Shown: positions 1 to 12,894 of the stretch, piece after piece
Layout of the letters: every line of letters begins with the position of its first letter
How positions within the stretch are numbered: position 1 is the first letter of the stretch
DNA from: Progne subis subis
Lineage: Eukaryota; Chordata; Aves; Passeriformes; Hirundinidae
Direction: 5' to 3'
NCBI GenBank assembly: GCA_022316685.1
Contig: JAKJHU010000026.1
Location: 2,666,501-2,730,500, forward strand
DNA length: 64,000 bases
Notes under the pieces: model-generated
The model's database searches: none
Told to the model about the DNA's origin: nothing
What the model saw: only the letters and a program-made list of their open reading frames with translations
Made by a program: the position numbers and the translations under genes

Positions 1-584
1 TTAAGCTGACAAAAGAAGTTGATCACTTGGTTTTGGGGGAGGCTCCCGGGAGCAGCGGGTGGAGGACTCACTGCTCTCGGTTTTCCCGGGGAGGACGGTC
101 GGGCTACGGAGTAGCTGCCTGGAGTCCACGGCTAATGGAGGAGTCTGGTCCTGGGAATTCTACCATCTGTTGGAGCGCCCAGGAATTCGGAGTTTCTTCG
201 CTGTCCTGCTGGATTTTGGGTCAGCCGGGTCCAGCCGCTGCAGCTTCTCCGGCACTGCCCACTTCATCTGCCAGGGCACCCCCCTGCCTGCCGAGGACAA
301 TCCACCGCTTCCAGCTTCCAGCCATCAGTGCCGGAGCTTTCCACCGTTTGCCCTCGGGGTTCTTGGTTCTGTTTTACTGTTATTATAAGTGCTGTTGTTG
401 TTTGTCTGTCCTGTTATATTTACTAGTAAAGGACTGTTATTCCCTTTCCCCATAGCTCTGACTGGAAAGTTTTTTTTTTTAATCTTCCAAATTATAATAA
501 CACGGAGGGAAGGATTTGAATTCCTCATTTCCTAGAGAGGCCTGCCTCTCCTTAGCAGACACCTGTCTTTTTCAAACCAAGACA
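1..584 (+). mobile_element. Endogenous retrovirus LTR, 5' part outside window
   Basis: This is the right-hand part of an LTR. It matches the complete solo LTR at 26590-27376 in order: a GC-rich block around 20-360, a short T/G-rich stretch, a TTTACTAGTAAAGG block near 418, the CCCATAGCTCTGACTG block near 450, a T run, the AATTATAATAAC block near 490, and the shared terminus CAAACCAAGACA ending at 584. About 130 bp of the left end, by comparison with the other copy, lies outside the window, so the target-site duplication cannot be tested. The 142-residue open frame inside is not a gene: it resembles no retroviral protein and the DNA is explained by the LTR. Orientation is inferred by analogy to other avian LTRs and is tentative. 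Confidence 0.82.
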
Positions 585-3500
585 CTCCAGCAGACAGAAG
601 GACAACATTCTCAGGACTCAGTTTAAGAGCCACTTGAACCCAGAAGAACCTGAGGTCTGCAGATTGGGCTCTATGTGACTTATCAGGGAACGGGTTCACT
701 GAGTCTCTGCCTGGCTCGTGAGCCCTTCTGGAGCCGCATGCCTGAGTTCTGTCAGGATGTAACAAATGCTCTTCATTGCTTGCAAAAGCACATTTATTAA
801 GTTTTCTTAGAAATCCTCAAAAAAGAAAGTCACTGTCATAGCCCTGAGGACACCACCAACTCTGAACATCCCTGCATACCCTCTGAAGCTTGCCACACTT
901 CCCACAGCCCAGGACCCCATGCCAGCCCCACATAGCCATCAGCCCCTTCCTCAGCTATGCCCCAGCAGGTCTCCATCTCCCCACAGTTCCGGCTGTGGGT
1001 TCCTGCAAACCAGACTCCAGCCTTTGTGGAGCTTTCTGGCTTGCCCTTGGGCCTGGCTCATAGCTATGGACCTGCCCAGCTGTGTCCATCCCTGGTAGCC
1101 TAGAATCCTGTCTCTTGCTGTGCCCTGACAGATACACAGTAAAACAGAGCATCTGGCCAGCTCCCTCTTTGTGTGATAAGATGCTCAAATACCATTTGTT
1201 CTGATGTCAGGAGGTTTTTGTTGGTTTCCTGATTTCACCCAGCTTGACCATTGTTCAGCTCAAGACAATAATTATCTATTTTCTTTCCATGTAAATGACA
1301 TCTATAAAAATAAGACAGTTGCTGTGCCCACAGTAAGCATACAGAAAGTTGCAACCTTCCATATATTAAAATAAAGTGCTTTCTGATATGGTTGTGCCCA
1401 TTCTCATCAGCAGAAACACCAGCCTTTTCATAGCACTCAGTTCAGGAGTAAATAAATCATGGATGAGTGTGTGTGTGTGTACATTGAAGTGGGTTTTAAA
1501 CATCAATTTCTAATTCTTTACAAAGCATACTTCTTTGAAGCAAAATACCCTCAGTGTGTATTATTCAAGCACCAAGTTGCCCTGTGGGAAGTGTGAGCAT
1601 GAGAAAAATAGCCTTTTTCAGTCATCCACTAAAAGAACTTATCAATTTTACTTTCTGTTTTAAAGGGAATATCTTTGGGCCTAGGGCTGAGAAAACCAGA
1701 GATACTTTTCTACAGCTCAAAATAATGACTATTTTGTAAAAAGCAGAGGAATGTAAGCCATACACATGTCCTTAATGACTCCTATTGGCTGCCTGCTCAG
1801 AGTGCTGCCTTTCTGTGTCTTCCTTTTGGAGTTCTAGTTCCCTCTTTATATAGGGAGACTGGGTGCATGGGTGTAAGATGCTTTGAAGCCTTGAACTGGA
1901 GGCAAGATGCTGAAATGTCAGGTGATATGCAATAATGCTGTGATGCTTGAATTCCACCTGTAAATTTAGCTGATGACAGCACACATTGTCCTTTCTGAGA
2001 CCTAAATAGAAGCACTGAGCACCAGAGTGAGCCTCACATGCTGTACTGCAGTCCAGTCATTAGGTAGCATACATGTCCAAGCAGCTTAATTTAGGTTGCC
2101 CAAGTCATGCACTCTCAGATATCCTTATTTCAGTTTGTCTAATTTAAAAAGTTGAATAATCCTTGAAGAAATAATTCCCTAAACAAATTTTTATAAAGAT
2201 CAAATGGAGGAGTACCAGATCCTAAAAACATCATCTTAGTCAAGAGTTGGAGACAATTGCTTCAGAGACTTAGTACTTGTGTCTGGCTATTGACAGGCAT
2301 ACGCGTGCTGCAGTTTGGGACTTTAATAAAATCCTTACTGGGTAGAGACTTATCCATTGTGTAGCAATGGAAAAAAATTGCAAAAATGGTGGTTAAACCT
2401 GATGTATTGCCCCTATCAGTGTGAGCTGTAGGTTGTTCAGGGCTCAGGACAAACAGGACTCAGAGGCCACTGGAGGCAAAAGGTGTTCTGTGCTGCATCG
2501 CACAGAGCACAGTCTCCTTCAGACACTGAGAACTAAGGAAGGATGGAGCAGGAAGGGTTGCAGTGCATACGGCTTGCACATCATGTTTGCATGCATGCTT
2601 GATGCTTGTGTAACTCCTTGCAAGATTGTAATTAGTTGTCTGGGCCTGTTACAATATTTGGTTCAGTAGTTTTTGTTTTTTTTTTTTTTTTTCATTCAAG
2701 ACGTAACCACTCTGCAGAGGGAGATGTCAAATCTCTCCAGCAGGTTTTTTTCTTAGGGTTGTAACCTGTGTTTGATCGGCAATCATTTTGAGGCTGTCAG
2801 CTCTGTGCTGCCTGGATGCCATTTCTGCTTTTTTTTTTTTTTTAATCCCCAGTATTTTTTTCCATATTTCTTGCCTGCTTCTCTCAGAATTCCAGAGCAC
2901 AGCCAGGGAAACTAACAGCAGAATAACAAAGGACATTCAGGGCAGCGTGTATCTTCAGAGAGAGGGTGAGGAGAACTGATAATGCTTGATACAGAGGGAT
3001 GTTTCCTTTCCCAGAACGACACCACACAATGCACATTGAGAGACGTTTCTTCCTCCGAGAGACGTGGGCTTCAAAGAGTTATTTTAATGCCAGCAAATAT
3101 GCTTGTATGACTAAACCCTAACATTTTCCTTGCAATAGTAACAATTTGCTCTAAAATGCAAAACTGCTCTCGAGCATGCCAGTTTTTTGTGCTGAAGATT
3201 TTAAAAGGCAAACTGCAGCAGCAATTGCTTTCATGTTAATGACTGCTACAAGGAAGGACTTAATTTTGTGATTCATAAATGTCATTAAACTCTAATTTAT
3301 AAACATGATCCTTTCAAGATATAAAGTAGCCAATCAGGCCAAAACAATTAGAATATCTACATTTTGTGTTTTTAGTATAAATTCATTATGTCTGCCTGCA
3401 CATTCTCAATCTTAGGGCTGCCATTAGACTGTATTAATGAGAACATGACACTGAGCCAATCCTAGCAACAGCAGCTGTACCAACAAAATGCTCTCCTGAG

Positions 3501-6397
3501 GAATATTGATTTTCTTTCTTGGATGTACCTAAACAAAGGCTGGTATTGCAGACATCTTAACCTCTGTGTATGCTTTAGTCTTCTGAACATTACTGCATCA
3601 TTGCCTTTATTTATGAGAGAGAATTATTCTGCACTTTGACAGAGATGCATAGCTTTAATTGCTTAATTGATAGTCAGCACATGCAGACAAGTAGAAATAA
3701 CCATTTAAAAATATATTTTTCTAAACAGACTAGTTCAATAATTACATTTCTGACATTAATAAAATATAACAGAATATAAAGCCATGGTGGAAAAGAAAGG
3801 CACACACAGAACACAGAATATTACTGACCCCTTGGTAGTGAAAATTGTTCTTTTTCTCATTAAAAGTACGTATCATTTCAGTAAATGCTTCATAGAGGAG
3901 ACCAAAATGGCTGCTTGAGATTCTCGGTGCTTCTTGCAGGAGACAGTCTGTGGATTGTGCCTATGTTTAAAGATTGCTGGAGAGCTAGGCAGATACACAG
4001 AACAACAATTCTTAAATCACCTCAAAAATGCACTCCATGCATTTGTCCGCCTTGCATTTTTAACACTTTTCCCACTCCTCACAATATTGCATTTACTCTT
4101 CCATTTGATAACAATTTCATAAGATTTAAAAGTGCCCTGATGGTCAGTGTGAATTGCCTGCTCTTGCACAGGTATTGACAAGTAATGTTTCTAAGTGAAT
4201 TACTCAGTGAATGAAAAACACTTCTGGAAATATTTTGAAGGGATAAAGCATCATCAGAGTATGGGCACTTAGGTGTAAAAAAACTGATAGTTTTTTACTA
4301 AAACTTGAGAAGAATTGGTGCTTCTTGCTGAAGTGAAAGAGGAGCAAAGTACAAACTCAAAATGTAAAGCAAAGATCAAATTGAGAAGTATCTGCCAAAG
4401 CAAAATCTAGGGTGATAATCTTGGGCTAGGTTTCATAGTTGTAGAGGTGACATTCTTGTTGAATTTTATGTTCCAAGTTGCTGACCCCCTTGAGCTCTTT
4501 GGCACCAGTTTAAATACATGGTCAGCAGGAACACCACTGCTAGAGGGAAGGCATGAAGAAAGTTGTGGTATCTGCCAGATGCACTGGACAAGATGGATGT
4601 GGAGAGGATAAAGTGCAGAACAAGTGTCTCTGCCACTGGTTAAAGTTAGATGTCCAGAACTTCAGCACAGGTAATGTAGATTCAAAGGGGTCACTCAGGC
4701 AATGGAAGATCTCGGTAAGGTTCATGGGATGCTGCTAAACTGGTATCTTTGCTTTTTATTTTGTTAAAGAATGATTTTTTCTACCCAAAAGCTATGGTAA
4801 ATTACTGGGAAGGAGTTTGAGAGTTTTTCCAGTCAGCTTCTTGCTGGATTGCATGGAGCCTTTTTGAGGAAAGGCTCAAAGCCTCCAAAGCGAGCAAATG
4901 TGCATAGCTGAGGGGCACCTTTGCTGAGAGTGAAGTAGGGCAGACAAAGCACGTGAAACACAACAAAGAACCAGGAGCCTGCAGCAGAGCAGACAGAGGA
5001 AGACAGCTGGGAAAAATAGGGAGCAGAGGAAGCCAGGCCCCAGGGGTCATGAGATTTTTTTTCCCCAACAGACCCAAAGGGGGAATGTGCAAACTTCAGC
5101 ACTGTGCAAATCTTAGTCTCACCTAAAAAGCAACTGAGTTATTGTACTAGGACCAGGCCCAGAGCCAAAGGAGCTCACTACAAGGACACAGCAGATGGGG
5201 GGAGTTGTTTATAAAACATTTTTATTTATAATCTGCCTCATTGTCAGCTTGCTCTCTTTTAAAAAGTTTATTCTTGTTCATGTTGTGATGCAGTCTGGCT
5301 CTAGAGCTTGCACAGCACGGCATGGCTCTGGGGGCACTTGCTCTGAGAAATAGGTGCTGACAGACTCACCTCGGGGTACTGGCAAACTTGGGGTCCCTTC
5401 ACAGCTGTGCAATCCTAAGTGACATCCTAGCAGGCTGGCTTCTGCTTCAGAAGGATCAGGATATCAGATGAGAAAAAAACGCATCTGTTTTGTTAAGGTT
5501 CTATATGCGTGTTACTGGGCTTGCCAATTGTTACAAATTCAGGTATATGATTACTTAGATTTGATATGAAACATTACAGCTTTTTCTTATTCTTCTTCAT
5601 GTGTCTCCTCTCAAGAGTTTCTTTGGCATAACACTCTTAATCTCCTATCAGAACATAATATATATATATATATTTAAAATAGAGGTTCAGTACTGAATTT
5701 TAAATAGTTGTCTTTGGGGATTATTTGAGTCGGGGCCCATTTTTATTTTCTTTCAATATCAGGGCATCTTTTAACACCACTGTCCATTCATTTAGAAATG
5801 TAAGTTTATTATTCGGCAAATACAAAACAGGAAGTATATTATCATTTATACATTATTTTATTAATGAATAAAATACTGGCTCTGACATTAGGTATTGAAT
5901 TGTCAAAAACAAGCTTATGTTGCAAAAGCCTTATGAATTTTTTTCCCCAAGTGAGTACCTAAAATGTTCAACACATCCACCTCATTGTCTTTGGAGTAAT
6001 CTACAGTAGAAAGTTGTGTGATGTCTTGTGTTTTCCTGCCTGTTTAATCACAGAATAAATTTTGGAAATTCTTTCTTTACAGTTTTCAATGCATGGTTTT
6101 CAGCAATTACCCCAATTTCAGTTTAGTTATTTTCTCTCTGAGCCACATAAGTGACTAAATGTAGTGCACACATAGTTTTCAGAACAGTGTAATGAGATGG
6201 ATCTATTAAGAAGATAAATAAGATGAAAACAGGTAGGAGTAAAAATAGCTGGTGGCTCTGTTACAGTTCATCAGTTTGAAATAAAGTCCTGTGAATTACA
6301 GATATGAATTTGCACTAATTTCAAACTGCAATACATGCTTACCAGTCCATTTACCCAGATATCTGTGCAATAAACCTCCCAAAATGAACAAAATGTC
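585..6397. other. Non-coding DNA, no gene recognised
   Basis: AT-rich, apparently unique DNA. All open frames are short (under 100 codons) and resemble no family I know. It holds a 17-nt T run at 2676-2692, a second T run near 2830-2844, a short (AT)n near 5659-5673, and a somewhat GC-richer patch at about 4840-5210 whose two overlapping antisense frames (96 and 89 codons) look like chance. The stretch 2990-3560 is listed separately as a possible conserved element. Confidence 0.6.
2990..3560. promoter_or_regulatory. Possible conserved non-coding element
   Basis: The composition is like that of vertebrate conserved enhancers: many TAAT and ATTA homeodomain cores, runs such as CTTTCATGTTAATGACTGC near 3228, no repeat family, no open frame, and a CCTAGCAACAGCAGCTG segment near 3461 that combines a half RFX-like site with an E-box. 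This is inference from texture only. No alignment was possible. Confidence 0.25.
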
Positions 6398-6413
6398 AAA
6401 AAAAAAAAAAAAA
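6369..6413 (+). other. AATAAA plus A tract, possible retrocopy 3' end
   Basis: An AATAAA hexamer at 6369-6374 is followed 23 nt later by a 16-nt A run (6398-6413), the arrangement of a polyadenylated transcript end copied into DNA. The A tract grades into an A/C-rich repeat. The upstream 150 bp shows no recognised coding sequence or SINE, so the source is unknown. A chance AATAAA beside a microsatellite is a real alternative. Confidence 0.3.
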
Positions 6414-6540
6414 CCAACCAAAAAAAAAAACCCCCCAAAAATAAAAAAACAACAAAACCCACCCAAAACAACAACAACAACCAACCAACCAACCAACCAA
6501 AAAACAAACAAAAAACCAAAACAAACCAAACCTATCAAAA
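6398..6540. repeat. A-rich CCAA/CAA/AAAC simple repeat
   Basis: A compound low-complexity tract: an A run, then A/C mixtures, (CAA)n near 6469-6482, (CCAA)n near 6481-6500 and AAAC-type units to the end. The 94-codon frame on the plus strand and the 91-codon frame on the minus strand are translations of this tract. Confidence 0.9.
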
Positions 6541-9500
6541 CCCCTATGAGATCACTTTTTCTCCCCAGCAATTAATCAGGTAATAAGCTGAGCAGTGGAT
6601 GGGGTTAGTATGACATAATGACACTGTTAGTTATTTCACTGAAATAATTCTGTCTGTTTCAGCTTTTACTTTCTCCAGCATTTAAAGCATACAGTAAAAT
6701 ATTTAAGAAAATTATACTGAAGAGAGCACTGTGATGCTGTTATTTTCATTAGGGTACTGTGTGCTCTGAAGCATATTTTGGATACTTCAACAGATCAAAA
6801 GCATAAACTCTGCAGTAACTCTCATTTTATTTTGAAAAATGTGAATTCATCTCATGAAAATTTGAAAGGGTTGTCTGTTCTGGAGACTATGTATATGGAT
6901 AATCAACTCTCTGTATTACTCTACAGTCAGTTCATTTTTTCTCTTTTTTCCCTAATCCTTCTGGTTCTCCATTCAAATATAGCCTATTTGCTTGTGAGTA
7001 ATCTCCTTTCTGCAGGCTGCTAAACCGCTTGCTTCTTCTTCCCTTAAAAGTGCAGGCATCTATAAATATTTATTTCTATTTCTGTGCCTTGGCGTTTCCA
7101 TACTGTACCAGATATGCCTCAATGCCCATTTTAGAGAGCTACCAGCATTAGATGCTTTGGAGCACAAAGGCAGAGTATAGGTCATCTGCTCTTCTCCTCC
7201 CTATGAAAACTCTGCAGGCCCTTTCTAGTGGTTACGGAAAAGGTATCAGTTCAGAAGGAAAATCTGAAAACCTTTTCTAACTTTGCATATACAAACTCTA
7301 GTAACGTGCGTGTATATACATAAGCAACTCAAGTATGCTACTCCTGTTCCATCTCTTGCAAAAATACATACTATATTTCTAGCATATAATGTCAAAGCTA
7401 TAGAGCAGCATGTGGAATTATCATATATTTTTAGACCTGTAATGACAAGAGTTAATTCATTTTTCACCAGAAAATGCTGTTGATCTTCTTCAAATAAAGT
7501 GCAAAGCTTCCTTCCCATGGCTGATAAATCAGTATATTAAGTTGTTCTCACTCTTCTCTGTCAAACAAGTTCTTACCTCCAATCATAGGTTTTCTGTCAT
7601 AAACATCATCCCATGGTGAATAAAACTAAAGAAGACTATGAGTGCCTCTGGACAGAAGATATATTTGTATCTGGGGTGTTCCTGCATTTTCTACTAATAT
7701 ATAGATAACCTGGTTTTGTATACTGTTCTTTGCAGTTTCTATATTAATAGTATTTTTTTCAGAAATGTTTGGCTGCAGAGAGGGGAGGAAACCTGTTTAG
7801 AAGGAACTGTGATTCCTCTGTCTATGGGGGGAACTGTGAGTACTTCTGGGAAGAGTTTTCAGATGGCAGGCAAGGTGGGAGGAATGAGAATTGAGCCAGG
7901 AAAAAAATATGCAGACAGATCCATGGAAAAAATTGCCAAGTCACAAAAGTACATTCATGTTTCTGATAACAATATTACAAATATCTCTGAGAAGTTGGTC
8001 ACTTTCTAACTCTTGTGAGTTGCAAACCGCTGGATATTTTTCAAGGTTTTTTTTTTTTTTTTTTTTGGTGTGTGTGCTTGTTTATTTGGGATTTTTATGG
8101 TATATATAATTATTCTTTTAGGGAACCCTTTAAAACATCAGGAACAAATTGCTGTCTAGAATCTTTGACTTTCATGTTCTATGATTTCTTCAGTCATCCT
8201 TGGACCCCAAGTGTATGGATTGAGAATATCTTAGAAAAAGAGTGTTAGGCCTGATCTGAACCTATGCAATGGTATTTCTCTTTGAGGGATTTCTTGTAGC
8301 ATGATTGAGGCCTTGGAAGAAATATATATGTGCAAGAGGAGGCTGAGGTTTTGGACCTGAGTGTGTAACTTCTAACAAAATTACCTGATAGTTACATGTT
8401 TGTTATTAAAAACATGAAGAATAACCTTGCTCCGTTGATAGTTCTAATATTTAACTCACATGAGTTTTAAAAAAAGTCACTACTTCATAATTTGTACTTG
8501 CACTTTGAGAAGAGTATGACTAAGAAATTTTGTATTTATACAAGTATACTTACAGAATAGATGTATGAATTTACACTTTCCTGTGTAACTTTCAAGGACA
8601 GAGAAACATTTATTCTGAATATTGAACCAATAGATTTTCTTAACTCAAAGAGTGAATAAAGGAATTCCTGTACATAATTGCCTTGTGTATGGCCTTAAGG
8701 TTTATGTACTTATCTATATACAGAAAAATATTTAAATATTAATATTAATACAATTAAATACTGTTGTTCACAATCCAAAAGGGCAGATCTCAGCATACGC
8801 ACAACATTTAGCTGTATTGAGTTGCTCCAAAACTGATCTCCAGCTAAACAAAGGTATTTTTTCTCTTAAAAAGACGTACATGGTTATATTGAAGACTGAT
8901 TTCTCATTGGCCTTTTTAAAAATAATTAATGACAAAAAAACCCCATACAAATATATAAAGTTAACTTCTGATTTAAATTAGTCTTGCTTTTAATTTTTCA
9001 GATTCAGAAGTTTTTTAGCTGCCTGTGCTTTCTTTTTCTTAGTATATTTATCCACTGTAGTTCAGTTGCCTATCAAATTTTATGAATAAAATGCTCCTGA
9101 AGGCTTTATTTCAAAGGCTATTTTTATATTTCCAACCCCTAATTACAAAAGAGAAAAGTGATTTAGTTTGGTTTCATTTGGTCATACTCAGTGGAGACAC
9201 GTATATTCAAATTAGTGGTCATCATCGTAAATGTGGAGCTCTTCTTTGTTTTTTCTTTGTTCATCTTTCTTGTCCAGTAGGTTTATTTCTCAAATATTTT
9301 TTGTCTCCTTCACTGTCTTAAGTTTTTTGTTCAGTTCCTTTTCTTCCATGTTATTTCATTCCTTATTTTTATCCATCTTTATGCAATATATGATATCCTT
9401 CATTATTTTCTGAATGATCTACCTTTTATTTCAGACAGCTTTTGCTTTCCTACCTCTTTTTGACTGCTGCTTGACAGAAACTGCCATGACCATTTAATCC

Positions 9501-12500
9501 TCCCTTCATCTGGCACTTGACCGTGGCAGCACTGATGCCAAACCACCATATGTGAGAGAGATTAAGCTAGGCTAAGATTGTCAGCTGTTATTTTCCTCAT
9601 CATCCTAACAGCTTTCCAAAATTGTCCTTTCCTCTAGCTAGTTCCAAATTTTTTGGGCTAAAGTTCCTAGAACTAATGCATGGATTTCTCTACTTTTATT
9701 TCTTAAAAGAAAAGAAAAGAGGAACTAAAACTGTGAAGACTAATAGACCTACCCCTTTTAATTTTTTTTTGCTTGTTTGTAAGGAGATGGCACTGAGACT
9801 TGGCCAAGGTCTGGGAGTCATGTGTGTTAGCTGTTATTGCTTCTTGGGGTTCAACCAAGGAATTTGACACAGCTGTAATTTTAGCAAGTCTGTTGCATGC
9901 TTTGGAAGAGAGACGGTTCAAATGCTGTCAGCACTCAGAACTTATCCCAAAAGTTGGACAGGATATTTGAGCCACAGTTTTTAATGAAAATTTCATTGTT
10001 CATGGCTCAGCTCTACATCATGCTTGATGTAATCTTTTTGTTTTCCTAGTAGAAAGCAGTATTTTCTCCAAGGAATCTCAATTTATATTGAAATTTTAGA
10101 GGAAACAGCAGCAATCCCAGGATTGAATTAAATTTTCACGTTCAGCCAATTAAACAAAAATATTATAGGGCAAATAAGTTATCTTGTATATAACAGGTTT
10201 ATGAGGAAAATGTGTTTATGTAGCTTAACATCATTGTTTTTTGATGGAGATAAGAAGTACAAGAATGAAGACAGATCAACTGGTTCACACACAGAAAATC
10301 TCTACTTTTCACTGAAGCTGGTTATTGTTGCTTATTTTACCTAGACAAATCTGTTTTTCCTATGGAGTGCTTCATTTGGAAAATCAAACAAATAAAATTC
10401 CTTTTGTTGAAAGAATTTTATTTCACTTAAATGGAAAATTATAAATTTTACAAAAATATGTAAAGTCTTTGATGAAATGAAATAAAGCCACTGAAATACA
10501 AAACAAGACAAAACAAAACAAAAAAACCCTAATTGCTGAAATTGGTGATTTTGTTGGTTTGTAGCCACAAATTGGCTTGCTCTCAATTTCTATCCTCTTT
10601 GCAAATCCTAGTTGATTTGAACCTTAAAGAAAGAAGGAAGCAAGGAAGAGGCAAGTCAAGGATGACATAAGCAACCACGGCACCATGCTGAACTTACGCT
10701 ATAGAACTTCCTTGTGAACTTTGAAAAAACAGGACAAAACACACTTTTTCCTTAAATAAAAAGCTGGTTTTTTGTTTGTTTGTTTTGTTTGTTTAACTTC
10801 ACAATGCAAAAAATAATTAAAAAATCTTTATTTTGGGTAATACTGATAGAGAAGATAACTAAAGTCTAATATTGAACTCACTAAAATTGAGGAAAATAAT
10901 GCTGAGTTTTCTCCTAATACACCACAATGAAGGGCTAGGTATAGAGTGTTCATTAGTATCTCCAAATTTAATTGGAATTTGTATTTATAAATAGTCTTGT
11001 GACGAGGGTCATTGATATGGGCTGTTTCAACATATTGAAATGTATGGTTACTGGTGGGGTTTCTGTATTCAAAGCAGTTTTGGAAGTCACATTGATTTTA
11101 AATAAAAGGAAGATGAAATAGCCGCATCCATCTTCACCCATATATGTGCTTGTCATTTAGCTGCCTGTAGGGTGGCCTCTTGCTTACGAAGGGTTTGTGA
11201 TCAGTGGTTGTGTTCTTGAGCATGCCTGAAGTATCTTTTAAGTTTATTCTGCTTTCATCTTTTTGTTGCTGAGTTACAGGGTATTACCTACATGTACCTG
11301 ATAACTGTGGAACAAGTACATAAAAGGAGTTCATAAGGACAATGTATTTAACAGTTGGACTAGATCCCTGAATACCTCTGTTTGATAATTTAGAGATAAT
11401 AAGCAAACATTTTTAACAGGTGTGTAATTTAAAAGATGTAGCTATCTTTTAACTGGCCACTGTTTTATCATTATCTTAAAATATTTGCTACCTATCTCCA
11501 CATGCCTGTGTACTTATACAGGAGTTGCTGGTGAAATACAGTTTGGCGAGACTGCTTGAAAACAATCCCTTTGGACTTCAAAATCTATGGCATTTTTCTA
11601 CTGACCTTCTATTAAGGTCAATCAGATTTCTGACATTGACTTCTGTGAAAGAAAGAGATCTGGCCTTTCATAAATCACTCCTGCCTCTGCTGAGATAGTC
11701 ACATTTGGAATAAAAAGCTACCATATTCTTAGACTCAAAGGACACATGCTAATTTTGACAAGAGGAATTCAAACTAAACTAGGAATACAGAGATCTTTAG
11801 ATTGGAAAGGGCAAGCCCAGAGGCAAATGAGAAGGCATGATTGCTAAAATTGCAGTATCAGTTTAACTAAAAGGAATTTCCATTTATATTTATTTGAAAG
11901 CTTGTGCTGTAATGTCTGGTATTATGAGGCATTTCATAAAAGGCTGCTGCTAAACTAAAAAAGCTTGGTTAAAATTACTAGGAAACAACATTTCTGTGAT
12001 GAAATACATGCTAAAAATATTGACAAGAACAAATCCACACCATTCTTTTGGAAAGTACCAAGCCTTCATCTTGGAAATTAACATTCACAGAAGAAAAAGA
12101 GGGGCAAATGAAACTGTGAAAAATGTTTTTCAAATGCACACCACTTATACATAAAATCCCTCTTCTGTTGAAGCAGATCTTGCTTTATCAACTTTGAAAC
12201 AATGCTCAGCATAACTGTCAGTAATAAAACAGTAAGTATTTACAATCTCAGCTCTTTCACACTCAATTTTAGTGATAAGCAAATTCCAGAACCTCCAAGT
12301 GCTTTTTAAAGGGCTGCACAACTTGAAAAGATTTTTTTAATGCTCAAATTTTGCAAAAGTAGACCAATGAAGTGAAGTAAATAGCCATGAATTTCTCAAA
12401 TTTAAAGTAATTTCACTTTTTTCATTAATCAGATTTTAGGCAGGCTTTTTAATATTCTTGTTGTTTCTTTTGTAGTCACTTCAAATGAGAGAAAATGTTT

Positions 12501-12615
12501 AGATCTACTTCTATAGGATACACTTTGAAATCCATACCATTTAAATGCCTTTTTTAATCTACTTATCTTCCTTCTCCCTTCTATTTATTTGTAAGCTGGC
12601 AGTGTTAAATATCCT
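6541..12615. other. Non-coding DNA, no gene recognised
   Basis: AT-rich unique sequence. It contains a 20-nt T run (8047-8066), a T-rich stretch about 9240-9420, an AAAC-type stretch near 10500-10527 and a GTTT-type stretch near 10767-10795. Open frames reach only 97 codons, have no recognisable domains, and several are built on T-rich DNA that gives hydrophobic translations. Confidence 0.6.
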
Positions 12616-12652
12616 CAAAAACAAACAAACAAACAAACAACAACAAAAAACA
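12616..12652. repeat. (CAAA)n microsatellite
   Basis: About five to six CAAA units followed by CAA units, one of a set of A/C microsatellites in the window. Confidence 0.9.
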
Positions 12653-12853
12653 ACACTATATATATTTTAGAAACATTTCTGCCATTGTGCTTCCTTTTGC
12701 AATTCTTAGTAGAAATTTTTTCACTTCCTGCTCCAAGCCATTGTGGGCTGTTAACATTTGCTATGTTTGCTTTGGAGATGGCTATAACTCAAGCTAAGAC
12801 AAGGTGTTTAATCTCTGTGTTATCAGTAAAAGCTTGTAGAATATTTTTAGGCA

Positions 12854-12856
<3 letters not shown>

Positions 12857-12889
<33 letters not shown>
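12857..12889. repeat. Poly-T tract, 33 nt
   Basis: An uninterrupted T run. No LINE or SINE sequence is visible next to it, so it is treated as a homopolymer and not as the tail of a minus-strand element. Confidence 0.9.

Positions 12890-12894
<5 letters not shown>

Noticed and set aside
27..455. 142-codon plus-strand frame with a signal-anchor-like hydrophobic C-terminus
   Set aside because: It lies wholly within an LTR shared with 26590-27376. The frame is not kept in the second copy and resembles no retroviral protein.
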